Source: Kribbella flavida DSM 17836
GTDB lineage: Bacteria; Actinomycetota; Actinomycetes; Propionibacteriales; Kribbellaceae
Direction: 5' to 3'
Length of the DNA: 64,000 bases
Assembly: GCF_000024345.1 (NCBI RefSeq)
Contig: NC_013729.1
Span: 372,001-436,000 of the forward strand
The notes under the pieces are model-generated. The model ran no database searches, was not told the DNA's origin, and saw nothing but the letters and a program-made list of their open reading frames with translations. Made by a program: the position numbers and the translations under genes. Below, one piece after another: positions 32,218 to 41,402 of this stretch; the first letter of the stretch is position 1, and every line of letters starts with the position of its first letter.

Positions 32218-32458
32218 CTGCGCTTCCCCCTCCAGATCCGACCGTACGAGCGAGCTGCTGCATCGACCCGTCGAACACCAGCGTCGTCGCCGACCTTCAG
32301 AAAGACTTAAAGCGTCCTTCGCCGCAGGTACCAGGGCCCTCGTCCTGGACACGAACCGGCGCGAGGGTGAATGAGGAGAGGGCCGGTGGCTGGCGGCTCT
32401 CGCCTCGGCGGCAGGTGCCGACGATCATGGCGGGCAGCGTCGACGAACTGGAGGCAGT

Positions 32459-33451
32459 ATGGAAATCCGTCCGGTAGCGCCGGAGGACGTCGAGGCGGTT
32501 CAGGCGCTGATCGAGTCCGATCCGGGCTACACGGAGCGGATCACCGGCCATCCGCCCGGGCCGGCGGACGCGCAAAGTCTGCTGATGATGCGGCCGGACG
32601 GTCTGCCGGAGCAGGCGAAGGTGGTGCTCGGGGTGTTCGAGGGCAACGAGTTGGTTGCCGTGGCCGATCTGCTCCGCGGGTATCCGGACGACGGCTTCGC
32701 CTTCATCGGGCTGCTGCAGGTGCATGGCGATCGACAGGGCTGCGGCACCGGCAGTACGGCGTACGGGCTGGTGGAGCGGTATGTCTTCGAGCACTGGGCT
32801 GAGGTACGGCGGTTGCGGCTGGCCGTGGTGGAGATGAACGCGGAGCGGGCCGCGCCATTCTGGCGTCGGCAGGGGTTCGAGCCGACCGGCGAGGTGAAGC
32901 CGCACCAGTACGACAAGTTGACCTCGACTGTGCAGCTCTACGAGAAGGCGTTGTGCTGGGGTCATCCGCGGCTTGCGGTGCGCGACTCCCCGATCGCGGG
33001 GAAAGGGCTCTTTGCGGCTGGGCCGATCGCGGTCGGCGAGGTCATCGCGGTGCTTGCCGGGCGCAAGGTGTCGACAGCCGAGCTGGAGGAACTGCTGGAG
33101 CATCCGCCAGTCGACACAATCACGGTGGCCGACGACCTCCACCTGGTACTGCCGACGGATCCCCGGCCAGTGATCGCGTACGGCAACCACAGCTGCGATC
33201 CGACCACCTGGTGGGTGGACGCCGTCACGCTGTCTGCCCGCCGGGACATCGCGCCCGGGGAGGAGGTCACCAGCGACTACGGCACGAGCACCGGCATCGC
33301 TGACTGGCGCATGAAGTGCTCCTGCGGGTCGCCTCTGTGCCGTGGCGTCGTCACGGGGACGGACTGGCGGCGTCCGGAGCTGCAGGAGCGGTACGGCGAT
33401 CACTGGATCCCGCTGCTCCTGCAGAGACAGCGTGCAGCTCAGCACGCCTAG
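32459..33451 (+). CDS. GNAT acetyltransferase fused to SET-domain methyltransferase
   Basis: A single 330-residue frame joins two modifying enzymes. Residues about 1-150 are GNAT (MEIRPVAPEDVEAVQALIES; acetyl-CoA loop HGDRQGCGTGSTAYGLVERY; NAERAAPFWRRQGFEPTGE). Residues about 165-300 are a SET domain: HPRLAVRDSPIAGKGLFAAG, the SAM-binding AYGNHSCDPTTWW, ARRDIAPGEEVTSDYG, and a post-SET-like CSCGSPLCRG. SET enzymes methylate protein lysines. Stand-alone SET genes occur in actinobacteria, but this fusion suggests one polypeptide that both acetylates and methylates, or is targeted by its GNAT half. GGAGG precedes the ATG. No operon partner is visible. Confidence 0.85.
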   Translation: MEIRPVAPEDVEAVQALIESDPGYTERITGHPPGPADAQSLLMMRPDGLPEQAKVVLGVFEGNELVAVADLLRGYPDDGFAFIGLLQVHGDRQGCGTGSTAYGLVERYVFEHWAEVRRLRLAVVEMNAERAAPFWRRQGFEPTGEVKPHQYDKLTSTVQLYEKALCWGHPRLAVRDSPIAGKGLFAAGPIAVGEVIAVLAGRKVSTAELEELLEHPPVDTITVADDLHLVLPTDPRPVIAYGNHSCDPTTWWVDAVTLSARRDIAPGEEVTSDYGTSTGIADWRMKCSCGSPLCRGVVTGTDWRRPELQERYGDHWIPLLLQRQRAAQHA

Positions 33452-33460
33452 TGCTGCGGG

Positions 33461-34279
33461 TCAGCTGAGCAGCACGGGTGCCAGCGTGCGCCACTGGTCG
33501 ATCGGCTGCGGGCCGGTCACGCCGGTGAGGATGTTGATGGCGACATGGTCCGCGCCGGCGGTCAGGTGCTCCCGGAGCTTGTCGGCGATCTGGTCAGGAG
33601 TGCCCCAGGCGGTCAGCGCGTCGACCATGTGGTCGGGCAGCTCGGACAGGTCGCTGTCGCTGAAGCCCATCCGGCGGAGGCTGGCGGCGTAGCCGGGCAG
33701 CGTGGTGAAGAAACTGATCGGTTCACGGGCGATCGCGCGGGCCCTTTCGGCGTCGGTCTCCACCACCGTCAGGTGGCTCACCGAAAGCAGCTTGTCGGTG
33801 CCCAGAGTCGCTCGGGCCTCAGCCGTGTACTCCGGCGTCACCAGGAACGGGTACGCCCCGCTGGTCCGCTCCCGAGCCAGCTTCAGCATTCGCGGGCCGA
33901 GGGCGGCGAGCAGCTGATGCTCAACCGGTACGCCGTCCAGTTGGTCGAGGAACTGGTTCAGCGTGGCCAGTGGCTTCGGCCCGTGCGCACCTCCGAGTCC
34001 GACCGTGAAGCGGCCGGGGTGTGCCGACTCCAGCGTCTTGTAGAGCGCGCTGACTTCCTCGGGGGTGTAGGTGTCGACGGCGAGAATGCCGCTGACGAAC
34101 TTGATCGTGCTGGTCGCCTCGACCAGGTCGTGAATGGTCTGCAGGTCGGTCATCGGGCCGCCGGACAGCCAGATCGCGGGGTAGCCGAGCTCCTCGGCGA
34201 TCCGCGCTGCCTCGAGTGATTCCGGGGAGCTGGTCAGCCCCGTGGTGATGCCGAACGGGCCGAAGGAGAGCTTGGTCAC
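33461..34279 (-). CDS. LLM-class F420-dependent oxidoreductase
   Basis: The 272-residue luciferase-like TIM barrel begins VTKLSFGPFGITTGLTSSPE, with WLSGGPMTDL, FVSGILAVDTYTPEEV, GRFTVGLGGAHGP and a C-terminal WGTPDQIADKLREHLTAGADHVAI, all typical of the actinobacterial F420 LLM group of about 280 residues. These enzymes use F420 to oxidise or reduce alcohols and other small molecules; the substrate is unknown. The GTG at 34279 has no ribosome site but lies 7 bases after a -10 TACGCT, so the mRNA is probably leaderless. The 3' end converges on the GNAT-SET gene. Confidence 0.85.
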   Translation of the reverse strand: MTKLSFGPFGITTGLTSSPESLEAARIAEELGYPAIWLSGGPMTDLQTIHDLVEATSTIKFVSGILAVDTYTPEEVSALYKTLESAHPGRFTVGLGGAHGPKPLATLNQFLDQLDGVPVEHQLLAALGPRMLKLARERTSGAYPFLVTPEYTAEARATLGTDKLLSVSHLTVVETDAERARAIAREPISFFTTLPGYAASLRRMGFSDSDLSELPDHMVDALTAWGTPDQIADKLREHLTAGADHVAINILTGVTGPQPIDQWRTLAPVLLS

Positions 34280-34286
34280 CCGGCCC

Positions 34287-34292
34287 AGCGTA
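34287..34292 (-). promoter_or_regulatory. -10 of a leaderless promoter for the LLM gene
   Basis: TACGCT ends 7 bases before the GTG. The surrounding GACCTACGCTGGGC is identical to the sequence before the alpha/beta hydrolase start at 36505. Confidence 0.55.
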
Positions 34293-34536
34293 GGTCGCCG
34301 CCGGCGGCGTGCACGGCCGTACTCAGCAGATGGACGCTGCGGCATCACGCTCAGAGCGGGTGCACGGGTTCGCCGGACACGGGTTCGCCGACTCCAGTCG
34401 CCGGACACGGTCGGCGGGCAGGGTCGGCGGGCAGAGCCGACGGGCAGGGGCGGCGAACTCACCGATCAGCCGGGCGTGGAAACCGGCGGTGGCCCCGGGC
34501 CGATTCCGGATCTGGGCCGGTGATCCCGTACACTTC

Positions 34537-34635
34537 CTCCTGGTTCCCCGCGTGGCGGTATCTCGCCCAACTCCCCCAGGGCCGGAAGGCAGCAAGGGTA
34601 AGTGAGCTCTTCCGGGTGCGCGGGGAATCCTCATG
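34537..34635 (+). ncRNA. ffs: Signal recognition particle RNA (4.5S, small type)
   Basis: The hallmark SRP Alu-less hairpin is present: CAGGGCCGGAAGGCAGCA, with the GGAA tetraloop and the asymmetric AGCA bulge of helix 8 that binds Ffh. The ends TTCCCCGCG (34544-34552) and CGCGGGGAA (34619-34627) pair perfectly. The length of about 100 bases fits the small bacterial SRP RNA. It lies just upstream of nadE, and the open frame that runs through it is not coding. Exact ends are estimated from the outer stem. Confidence 0.92.
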
Positions 34636-34726
34636 TCCGGGTCCGTGCGGCCCGGTCGCGGCGTGGCTGATGGACCGTCCGATACTTGGGTACCGGATCA
34701 GGGAACCGACCAGCCGAGGGAGCCCG

Positions 34727-35542
34727 ATGAGCGAGGACCGCCGCTACCTGCAGGAACTGATCATCGCCGAGTTAGGCGTCACACCGTCGTTCGACGCCGA
34801 TGTGGAGATCCAACGCCGAGTCGCGTTCCTGGCCGACCAGCTGCGCCGCACCGGCGCCACGTCGTACGTGCTCGGCATCAGCGGTGGAGTCGACTCCACC
34901 GTCGCGGGCCGGCTCTGCCAGCTCGCGGTGGAGCGGGTCCGGGCCGACGGCGGCAGCGCGACCTTCGTGGCGATGCGGCTCCCGTACGGGGTCCAGCACG
35001 ACGAGGAGGACGCGCAGCGCGCGCTGGACTTCATCCGGCCCGACGAGACGCTGACCGTCGACATCAAGGATTCCACCGACGCGATGGTGGACGCGATGAA
35101 GCACGTCGGTCTCGGCGACCGGGTCGAGTTCCACGCCGGCAACGTCAAGGCGCGGGAGCGGATGATCGCCCAGTACGCCGTGGCCGGCGTACGCGGCGGA
35201 CTGGTGGTCGGTACCGATCACGCGGCCGAAGCCGTGATGGGCTTTTACACCAAGTGGGGCGACGGCGCGTGTGACGTGACGCCGCTGTCCGGCCTGACCA
35301 AGCGCCGGGTCCGCGCGATCGGCGAACGCCTGGGCGCGTCGCCCGAGATCACCGGCAAGGTGCCGACCGCCGACCTCGAGTCCGACCGTCCGGGCATCCC
35401 GGACGAGACCGTGCTCGGCGTCAGCTACGACCAGATCGACTCCTTCCTCGAGGGCCACGACGTCGACGACCAGGCCGCCGAGACGATCATCGCCACCCAC
35501 CGCCGCACCAGCCACAAGCGCGCCATGCCCATCGGCCTCTGA
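34727..35542 (+). CDS. nadE: NAD synthetase, ammonia-dependent
   Basis: The 271-residue enzyme amidates nicotinate adenine dinucleotide with ATP and ammonia, the last step of NAD synthesis. It has the N-type ATP pyrophosphatase P-loop LGISGGVDSTVAGRL near residues 48-62, MRLPYGVQHDEEDAQRALDF, GTDHAAEAVMGFYTKWGDGA, and PLSGLTKRRVRAIGERLGAS. No glutaminase domain is present, so it uses free ammonia. GAGGGAG lies before the ATG at 34727; an upstream extension would overlap the SRP RNA and is rejected. A hairpin separates it from the convergent hydrolase. Confidence 0.95.
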   Translation: MSEDRRYLQELIIAELGVTPSFDADVEIQRRVAFLADQLRRTGATSYVLGISGGVDSTVAGRLCQLAVERVRADGGSATFVAMRLPYGVQHDEEDAQRALDFIRPDETLTVDIKDSTDAMVDAMKHVGLGDRVEFHAGNVKARERMIAQYAVAGVRGGLVVGTDHAAEAVMGFYTKWGDGACDVTPLSGLTKRRVRAIGERLGASPEITGKVPTADLESDRPGIPDETVLGVSYDQIDSFLEGHDVDDQAAETIIATHRRTSHKRAMPIGL

Positions 35543-35590
35543 CGCATCCGATCAGGCCTCGTCGCCGGGCTCGGCCACCGTTGTCCAGCG

Positions 35591-35617
35591 CCGGTTCGCG
35601 GCTCAATCGCGAACCGG
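35591..35617. terminator. Bidirectional terminator between nadE and the hydrolase
   Basis: CCGGTTCGCG and CGCGAACCGG form a 10-bp stem with a 7-base loop; the loop contains the hydrolase stop codon. It lies between convergent genes. Confidence 0.65.
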
Positions 35618-36505
35618 TTGCTGGAGTGCGGCGGCTGAGCCGAGCACGAACGCGGTGACGAGTTCGGCGTACTCCGCGGGCTGCTCGGCGTGCACGAAGT
35701 GCCCGACGCCATCGACCTGTCGGTAGGTGGCGTTCGGCGCGTCAGCCTGGAACCGGGCGATCTCCTCCGAGCTGGTGACGGGGTCGTACTCGCCCTTGAT
35801 CAGCAGCGCGGGTTGAGTCAGTTGCGCGAGGTACGGCAGCAGGGACTCGTTGAAGCTGGGAGCTCGGGTGATGGTCTCGGCGAAGTAGCCTGCGCGCTCC
35901 TGAACCTCCTCAGGAAGGTCGTTGGAGGGCAGGCGGAGACCATGGGACGTCGGGCCGAGGTAGACCTCCATGCGGCGGTCGCCCAGTTGGTGAAGCAGGG
36001 CGATGCGTTCGTCCCACGTCTCCGAGGTCGCCGGCCCTTGGTGGGCCAGCAGCCTCTTCGCCTCGTTCTCGAGGCCGAGCTCACTGAGCAGCGGGCCGGC
36101 TGCTTCGACCAGCGTGCGCGTGGCCAGGACCATGTCCCACGGCGGATTCTCGAAGATCACCTTGCTCACGGTCTCGGGACGCGTGACGGCGTACCGCAGC
36201 GCGAGCCGTCCGCCGTACGAGTGGCCGAGCACCGCCCAGTGGTCGACGCGGAGCTGGTCCCGCAGTGCCTCGAAGTCGGCGATCACATCCTCTTCCGTGG
36301 CCGGCTCGTCGATCGGGTCGGACTGCTGGACCCCGCGTTGGTCCACGCCGATCACGCGGAGCCGTTCGGCTAGTCGATCGCCCTGGTAGGCCAGGAAGTC
36401 GTACGAGCCGGCCCCTGGTCCGCCATGGATGTAGAGCAGTGGCGGCGCATCGGCCGCACCGCGCGGATCGACGTACAGGCGAGTCCCACGAATCTCCGTC
36501 AACAT
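35603..36505 (-). CDS. Alpha/beta hydrolase, proline iminopeptidase-like
   Basis: The 300-residue hydrolase has the oxyanion HGGPGAGSYDF, DQRGVQQSDP, the nucleophile elbow LGHSYGGRLALRYA, a catalytic Asp region (IKGEYDPVTSS) and His in GVGHFVHAEQPAEY. The HGGPG and DQRG blocks are those of the S33 proline iminopeptidase group, though many members are esterases. The ATG at 36505 starts 7 bases after a -10 TACGCT, so a leaderless transcript is likely. It is divergent from the acyl-CoA dehydrogenase. Confidence 0.85.
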   Translation of the reverse strand: MLTEIRGTRLYVDPRGAADAPPLLYIHGGPGAGSYDFLAYQGDRLAERLRVIGVDQRGVQQSDPIDEPATEEDVIADFEALRDQLRVDHWAVLGHSYGGRLALRYAVTRPETVSKVIFENPPWDMVLATRTLVEAAGPLLSELGLENEAKRLLAHQGPATSETWDERIALLHQLGDRRMEVYLGPTSHGLRLPSNDLPEEVQERAGYFAETITRAPSFNESLLPYLAQLTQPALLIKGEYDPVTSSEEIARFQADAPNATYRQVDGVGHFVHAEQPAEYAELVTAFVLGSAAALQQPVRD

Positions 36506-36512
36506 GAAGCCC

Positions 36513-36518
36513 AGCGTA
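36513..36518 (-). promoter_or_regulatory. -10 of a leaderless promoter for the hydrolase
   Basis: TACGCT lies 7 bases before the ATG within the 14-mer GACCTACGCTGGGC shared with the LLM gene. Confidence 0.55.
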
Positions 36519-36606
36519 GGTCCGCCTAGGGTGGCAAAGAACGACCTCTGCAGGCACTCACTGTGCATTCCCGACGCATTCCCGCGGCACTTCCAGGAGG
36601 CAGCGC

Positions 36607-37779
36607 ATGGTCGACTTCTCGCTCACCGAGGAGGAGCAGGCGATCCGGGCGACGACCCGGGAGTTCGTCCGGCGGGAGCTGATGCCACTGGAGAACGACG
36701 TCCTGCGGCGGGAGCGGGAGGGGTTGCCAGGGGTCGAACCCGACGTCGTGCAAGCCCTGCGAGCGAAGGCGAAGAGCTTCGGGTTCTGGGGCTTGAGCAC
36801 GCCCGAGCAGTACGGCGGAATGAACCTGTCGGCCGTCGACCAGGCGCTGATCACCAGCGAGCTCGGCCGGACCTTCGTGCCGTTCTCGTTCGGCGGCGAG
36901 GCCGACAACATCCTCTACGAGTGCAACGAGGAGCAGCGCAAGGAGTACCTGCTGCCGACCATCTCCGGAGAACGCCGGTCCTGCTTCGCGATCACCGAGC
37001 CGGGCGCGGGCTCCGACACCCGCGCGATCCGGACCACCGCCCGCCGCGACGGCGACGACTGGATCATCCGCGGCGAGAAGACGTTCATCACCGGCGGCAA
37101 CGAGGCCGACTTCGCGATCGTGATCGCGGTGACGGACCCGGAGAAGGGCTCGAAGGGCGGGTTCACGGCCTTCCTGGTCGACCGCGAGCGCGGCTGGACC
37201 TCGGACCGGATCGTGACGATGGGGCAAGCCGTTCCGGCGACGCTGAACTTCGACGACGTGCGGGTCCCCGGCGACCATGTGCTCGGCGAGATCGGCCAGG
37301 GCTACGAACTGGCGATGCGCTGGATCATGAAGGGCCGGTTCATCATTCCCGCCCGCGGTATCGGTGCCTGCGAACGGCTGCTGGAGCTGGCGATCGAGCA
37401 CGCGACCAGCCGGGAGACGTTCGGCCGGCCGATCGCCGACAACCAGGCGATCCAGTGGATGATCGCGGACTCCGAGGTCGAGATGGAGGCCGCGCGCTGG
37501 CTGGTCCTGTACGCCGCGTGGGCGGTCGACCAGGGCCGCCATCCTCAGCACGACAGCGCGATCGCCAAGCTCTACGGCACCAACACGGTGAACCGGATTG
37601 CCGACCGGGTGCTGCAGATCCACGGCGGCATGGGCTACACCAAGGAACTGCCGATCGAACGCTGGTTCCGTGAGGTCCGGCTCTGGCGCATCTTCGAGGG
37701 CACAGACGAGATGCAGCGGCTGATCATCTCCCGCGGCCTGCTGCGCGGCTACCGCAAGCCGGGCGCGCACTTCCACTGA
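36607..37779 (+). CDS. Acyl-CoA dehydrogenase
   Basis: The 390-residue FAD enzyme oxidises acyl-CoA to enoyl-CoA. The family blocks are present: FSLTEEEQAIRATTREFVRR, FWGLSTPEQYGGMNLSAVDQ, CFAITEPGAGSDTRAIRTTA, the FAD-binding QIHGGMGYTKELPIERWFRE and the terminal RLWRIFEGTDEMQRLIISRG, where Glu of FEGT is the usual catalytic base. Length is normal. AGGAGG lies before the ATG. No electron-transfer flavoprotein is adjacent. A stem-loop ends the transcript. Confidence 0.93.
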   Translation: MVDFSLTEEEQAIRATTREFVRRELMPLENDVLRREREGLPGVEPDVVQALRAKAKSFGFWGLSTPEQYGGMNLSAVDQALITSELGRTFVPFSFGGEADNILYECNEEQRKEYLLPTISGERRSCFAITEPGAGSDTRAIRTTARRDGDDWIIRGEKTFITGGNEADFAIVIAVTDPEKGSKGGFTAFLVDRERGWTSDRIVTMGQAVPATLNFDDVRVPGDHVLGEIGQGYELAMRWIMKGRFIIPARGIGACERLLELAIEHATSRETFGRPIADNQAIQWMIADSEVEMEAARWLVLYAAWAVDQGRHPQHDSAIAKLYGTNTVNRIADRVLQIHGGMGYTKELPIERWFREVRLWRIFEGTDEMQRLIISRGLLRGYRKPGAHFH

Positions 37780-37783
37780 CGCA

Positions 37784-37813
37784 CAGGTGCCTCAGCAGTT
37801 GCTGAGGCACCTG
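37784..37813. terminator. Terminator between the dehydrogenase and SRPBCC genes
   Basis: CAGGTGCCTCAGC and its complement form a perfect 13-bp stem with an AGTT loop between convergent genes. Confidence 0.8.
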
Positions 37814-37831
37814 CTGTATGGCGTCGTAGGC

Positions 37832-38230
37832 TCAAGCAGCTCTGGTGAGCTGGGCGAGACGATTGGCGAGGCGATCCAGGCGGACAGCAGCGATGCCCCG
37901 GTACGCCGGGCGCAGTACCGTCGCGAGCGGGCCGGTCTGGGCAAAGGCGTGGGTGACCCGTCCGGTCGGCCCGAGGGTCCAGCTGCCCGTCTCGTGGAAG
38001 CCCGGGACGTCCCACTCCATCTCCACCCGGTCCGGCTCGATCACCGTGTAGACCAGCGTGCCGGTGAAGCCGGGGCGCACGCGCAGCGCGTACGGCGTAC
38101 CGACGGTTGGCCGGGCAGGTCCGTCGATGGACAGAAAGGCCTCGTTCCACTCCGGGAGTGACAGGGCGTCCAGCAGCGCGTGCCGGATCGCGTCTGGTGA
38201 GGCCGGGATCTGAGAGGTGGCTTGCTCCAT
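37832..38230 (-). CDS. SRPBCC-family protein
   Basis: The 132-residue START/SRPBCC-like fold (SPDAIRHALLDALSLPEWNE; RVRPGFTGTLVYTVIEPDRV; FHETGSWTLGPTGRVTHAFA) resembles small polyketide-cyclase or lipid-binding proteins of the group. AAGGAG lies before the ATG. It starts 2 bases after the MarR stop, so it is expressed with that regulator and may bind the same hydrophobic ligand. The substrate is unknown. Confidence 0.8.
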   Translation of the reverse strand: MEQATSQIPASPDAIRHALLDALSLPEWNEAFLSIDGPARPTVGTPYALRVRPGFTGTLVYTVIEPDRVEMEWDVPGFHETGSWTLGPTGRVTHAFAQTGPLATVLRPAYRGIAAVRLDRLANRLAQLTRAA

Positions 38231-38232
38231 GA

Positions 38233-38700
38233 CTATTTCTCCTTCACGGTGTCGCGCCGGCGGGCCAGGGCTTCGCCGGCCGGAAAGGCCTCGGCGACGG
38301 CTCGCAGCGTGCTGATCGTTTCGTCGAGATGCTGGTCCGCCACCAGTGCGCTGAGGTGGCGGTGGAGGCGGTCCTCCGCGGTGACGATGCGCCGGCAGAG
38401 CTGGCGTCCGCGCGGAGTGAGGCTCAGGGCGAGGTAGCGCCGGTCGTGCTCGTCGATCTCTCGCCGGACCAGGCCCTGCGCGACCAGTCGGTCGACCAGT
38501 CGGCTGGGACTGCTGCCGGTCTCGCAGACGAGCAGACCGCCCAGGGCGCTGAGGGTGAGGGGTCCGTGGTCGCGGAGTACGCGGAGCACTTCGGCCTGGG
38601 ACGGTGTGATGCCGAGGGGGCGCAGGTCGGCGGCGAGCAGTCGGTTGCCTTCGCGCTGGATCGCCAGCACGAGATACCGCAGTTCTTCCGCCTGCTTCAC
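38233..38700 (-). CDS. MarR-family regulator
   Basis: The 155-residue winged-helix protein (ITPSQAEVLRVLRDHGPLTL; TGSSPSRLVDRLVAQGLVRR; DEHDRRYLALSLTPRGRQL) is a standard MarR protein. The GTG start has no ribosome site; a -10-like TAATCT lies 6 bases upstream, so it may be leaderless. It is divergent from an acyl-CoA synthetase, and a dyad lies between them. It probably represses its own operon and perhaps the synthetase in response to an aromatic or fatty ligand. Confidence 0.87.
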   Translation of the reverse strand: MKQAEELRYLVLAIQREGNRLLAADLRPLGITPSQAEVLRVLRDHGPLTLSALGGLLVCETGSSPSRLVDRLVAQGLVRREIDEHDRRYLALSLTPRGRQLCRRIVTAEDRLHRHLSALVADQHLDETISTLRAVAEAFPAGEALARRRDTVKEK

Positions 38701-38706
38701 ATCAAT

Positions 38707-38731
38707 AGATTACATGACACGTATGTCGTAT
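38707..38731. promoter_or_regulatory. MarR promoter and candidate operator
   Basis: On the minus strand TAATCT (38707-38712) is a leaderless -10. Just upstream ACATGACA-CGTA-TGTCGTAT (38712-38731) is an imperfect dyad with GACA/TGTC core arms, suitable as a MarR site. Confidence 0.45.
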
Positions 38732-38826
38732 CAACTATCGGTCCGTCGAGTTGTGCAGACAGAGTGCGGACCGAGTGCAGGAAGAGGTCATGGTCAAGGT
38801 GACATCGGAACTGGCAAAGTGACCTC

Positions 38827-40452
38827 ATGAAGGGTCTGATGCAGGACTTCCAGCTGTCCCTGGACACCATCTTCCGCCGGGCGGAGCAGTTCTTCCCGGA
38901 CAAGACCGTGCACACCGGCGGCCCCGCGCCCACCACCACGACGTACGCCGAGTGGGCGGCGCGGACCAGGCGTCTGGGCGGCGTGCTCGACACCCTCGGC
39001 ATCAGTGCCGACGGACGTGTGGGCACCTTCGCCTGGAACTCGGGCCGGCACCTCGAGCTGTACTTCGCGGCGCCGTGCACGGGCCGGGTCCTGCACACGC
39101 TGAACATCCGGCTGTTCCCCGACCAGGTCGTCTACATCGCGAACCACGCCGAGGACGAAGTGATCTTCGTCGACCGGTCCCTGCTCGGGCTGTTCCTGCC
39201 CCTGCTGGATCGGCTGCCGCTGGTCCGGCACGTCGTGGTGATGGACGACCTGCCGCCGGGCGCGGCCGGGGTCGAGATTCCCGCCGACGACCGGTTCCAC
39301 GACTACGAGCAGCTACTGGCGGCCGCCGAGCCGGTCGAGTTCCATGTCGAGAACGAGAACCAGGCCGCCGCCATGTGCTACACGAGCGGCACGACCGGCA
39401 ATCCCAAGGGGGTCGTCTACTCGCATCGGTCCACCTGGCTGCACTCGATCGGCGTACTGACCAACGCAGGTCTCGGGCTGCACGAGACCGACACCGTGAT
39501 GCCGGTGGTGCCCATGTTCCACGCGAACGCGTGGGGTCTCGCGCACGCGGCGCCGATGGCCGGCGCGAGCCTGGTGTTCCCCGGTCCGGACATGTCGCCG
39601 CAGGGCATCCTCAAGCTGCTCACGGAGCAGGAGGTCACGCTGTCCGCCGGTGTTCCGACCATCTGGCAGGGACTGCTGCCCCTGCTGGACGGGGTGGAGC
39701 TGCCGAAGCTGCGGCGGATCCCGTGCGGTGGTTCGGCTGTGCCGCTCGCGCTGTCGGAGGCGTTCCGGCAGAAGCTGGGCAAGCCGATTCTGCAGGCGTG
39801 GGGAATGACGGAGACCAGTCCGGTGGCGACCGCTTCGCACGTCCCGATGCGCGACCAGGGGCTGCCCGAAGACGACCAGGCGAAGCTGCGCGCCCGGCAG
39901 GGATTGCCGCTGCCGGGTGTCGAAGTGCGGATCGTGGAGCCGGGATCGACCACTCCGCTGCCGTGGAACGACGAGGCGACGGGCGAGCTCCAGGTGCGCG
40001 GCCCGTGGATCGCCGCGGAGTACTACCGTCTCGACGACGACGTCCGGCTGAACACCGAGGACGGCTGGATGAAGACGGGGGACGTCGCCGCGATCGACCA
40101 GTACGGATCGGTGCGGCTCGTGGACCGGACGAAGGACCTGGTGAAGTCCGGTGGCGAGTGGATCAGCTCCGTCGAGCTGGAGAACCTCCTGATGGCGCAC
40201 CCTGCCGTCAAGGAGGCGGCGGTGATCGGCGTACCGCACCCGAAGTGGGACGAGCGGCCGCTGGCCTGCGTGGTTCTGCAGGAAGGGGAGACGGTGACCG
40301 GCGAGGAGATCCTGGCCTACCTCGAGCCGTTGGTGGCGAAGTGGTGGTTGCCGGACGCGGTGGAGTTCATCGAGGAGGTGCCGAAGACCTCGGTCGGCAA
40401 GTTCTCCAAGAAGGACCTCCGGACGCGGTTCGCGCAGTACCACCTGGAGTGA
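38827..40452 (+). CDS. Long/medium-chain acyl-CoA synthetase
   Basis: The 541-residue adenylate-forming enzyme activates a carboxylic acid to its CoA thioester. It has the AMP signature [50 protein letters not shown], the hinge and adenylate-binding [20 protein letters not shown], and the C-terminal catalytic lysine in [14 protein letters not shown]. The closest group is the fatty-acid/medium-chain ligase set of about 540 residues. It is divergent from MarR. I see no ribosome site before the ATG. Confidence 0.9.
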   Translation: MKGLMQDFQLSLDTIFRRAEQFFPDKTVHTGGPAPTTTTYAEWAARTRRLGGVLDTLGISADGRVGTFAWNSGRHLELYFAAPCTGRVLHTLNIRLFPDQVVYIANHAEDEVIFVDRSLLGLFLPLLDRLPLVRHVVVMDDLPPGAAGVEIPADDRFHDYEQLLAAAEPVEFHVENENQAAAMCYTSGTTGNPKGVVYSHRSTWLHSIGVLTNAGLGLHETDTVMPVVPMFHANAWGLAHAAPMAGASLVFPGPDMSPQGILKLLTEQEVTLSAGVPTIWQGLLPLLDGVELPKLRRIPCGGSAVPLALSEAFRQKLGKPILQAWGMTETSPVATASHVPMRDQGLPEDDQAKLRARQGLPLPGVEVRIVEPGSTTPLPWNDEATGELQVRGPWIAAEYYRLDDDVRLNTEDGWMKTGDVAAIDQYGSVRLVDRTKDLVKSGGEWISSVELENLLMAHPAVKEAAVIGVPHPKWDERPLACVVLQEGETVTGEEILAYLEPLVAKWWLPDAVEFIEEVPKTSVGKFSKKDLRTRFAQYHLE

Positions 40453-40526
40453 AACCGGCCTGTTCACCGGGAGCGGACCAGTGCTTGATGTGGCATGGAC
40501 CGCCATCGTCGGTAAGGTGCGGTCGC

Positions 40527-41402
40527 ATGCGAGGGATCATCCTGGCCGGCGGTTCCGGCACGCGACTGCATCCGATCACGATGGCAGCGAGCAAGCAGCT
40601 GCTCCCGGTGTACGACAAGCCGATGATCTACTACCCGTTGTCCACGCTGATGCTGGCCAACATCCGCGAGGTGCTGGTCATCACCACGCCGGACGACGCT
40701 CCGCAGTTCCAGCGGCTGCTCGGCGACGGGTCGCAGTTCGGGATGGAGATCACGTACGCCGTCCAGCCGAGCCCGGACGGGCTCGCGCAGGCGTTCCTGA
40801 TCGGGGAGTCCTTCATCCAGGACCAGCCGGTCGCGCTCGCCCTGGGCGACAACATCTTCTACGGGCCGGGCCTGGGCGTGCACCTGCAGACCTTCAACGA
40901 GGTCGACGGGGGTGTCGTGTTCGCCTACCGGGTGGCGGATCCGACGGCGTACGGGGTGGTCGAGTTCGACGCCGAGGGACGGGCGTTGAGCATCGAGGAG
41001 AAGCCCGCCGAGCCGAAGAGCAACTACGCGGTGCCAGGTCTGTACTTCTACTCCAGCGACGTGGTGGAGATCGCCAAGCAGATCAAGCCGTCGGCGCGGG
41101 GCGAGCTGGAGATCTCCTCGGTGAACGAGGTCTACCTCGACGCCAAGCGTCTCCAGGTCGAGGTGCTGCCGCGCGGTACCGCGTGGCTGGACACCGGCAC
41201 GTTCGACTCGCTGATGGCGGCGGGTGAGTTCGTGCGCGCGGTCGAGATGCGCCAGGGCCAGAAGATCGGCTGCCCCGAGGAGATCGCGTGGCGCCGCGGC
41301 TTCATCGACGACGCCGGCCTGCAGGCCCGCGCCGACACCCTCGCCAAGTCCGGCTACGGCGCCTACCTGCTCGGCCTGCTCGACGAAGAACGCGGCTTCT
41401 GA
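40527..41402 (+). CDS. rfbA: Glucose-1-phosphate thymidylyltransferase
   Basis: The 291-residue RmlA/RfbA makes dTDP-glucose from dTTP and glucose-1-phosphate, the first step to dTDP-rhamnose and other deoxysugars. The sequence shows [20 protein letters not shown] (nucleotide loop), [33 protein letters not shown] (metal Asp), [26 protein letters not shown] and [20 protein letters not shown] -10-like TAAGGT lies 8 bases before the ATG, consistent with a very short or absent leader. The other rml genes are not in this window. Confidence 0.95.
   Translation: MRGIILAGGSGTRLHPITMAASKQLLPVYDKPMIYYPLSTLMLANIREVLVITTPDDAPQFQRLLGDGSQFGMEITYAVQPSPDGLAQAFLIGESFIQDQPVALALGDNIFYGPGLGVHLQTFNEVDGGVVFAYRVADPTAYGVVEFDAEGRALSIEEKPAEPKSNYAVPGLYFYSSDVVEIAKQIKPSARGELEISSVNEVYLDAKRLQVEVLPRGTAWLDTGTFDSLMAAGEFVRAVEMRQGQKIGCPEEIAWRRGFIDDAGLQARADTLAKSGYGAYLLGLLDEERGF

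Noticed and set aside
34520-34726. N-terminal extension of nadE
   Set aside because: It would translate the SRP RNA; the ATG at 34727 has a good ribosome site and matches the family start.
38952-40526. In-frame extension upstream of rfbA covering most of the acyl-CoA synthetase
   Set aside because: The RmlA family starts at [12 protein letters not shown], and the upstream part is a shifted reading of the synthetase gene.
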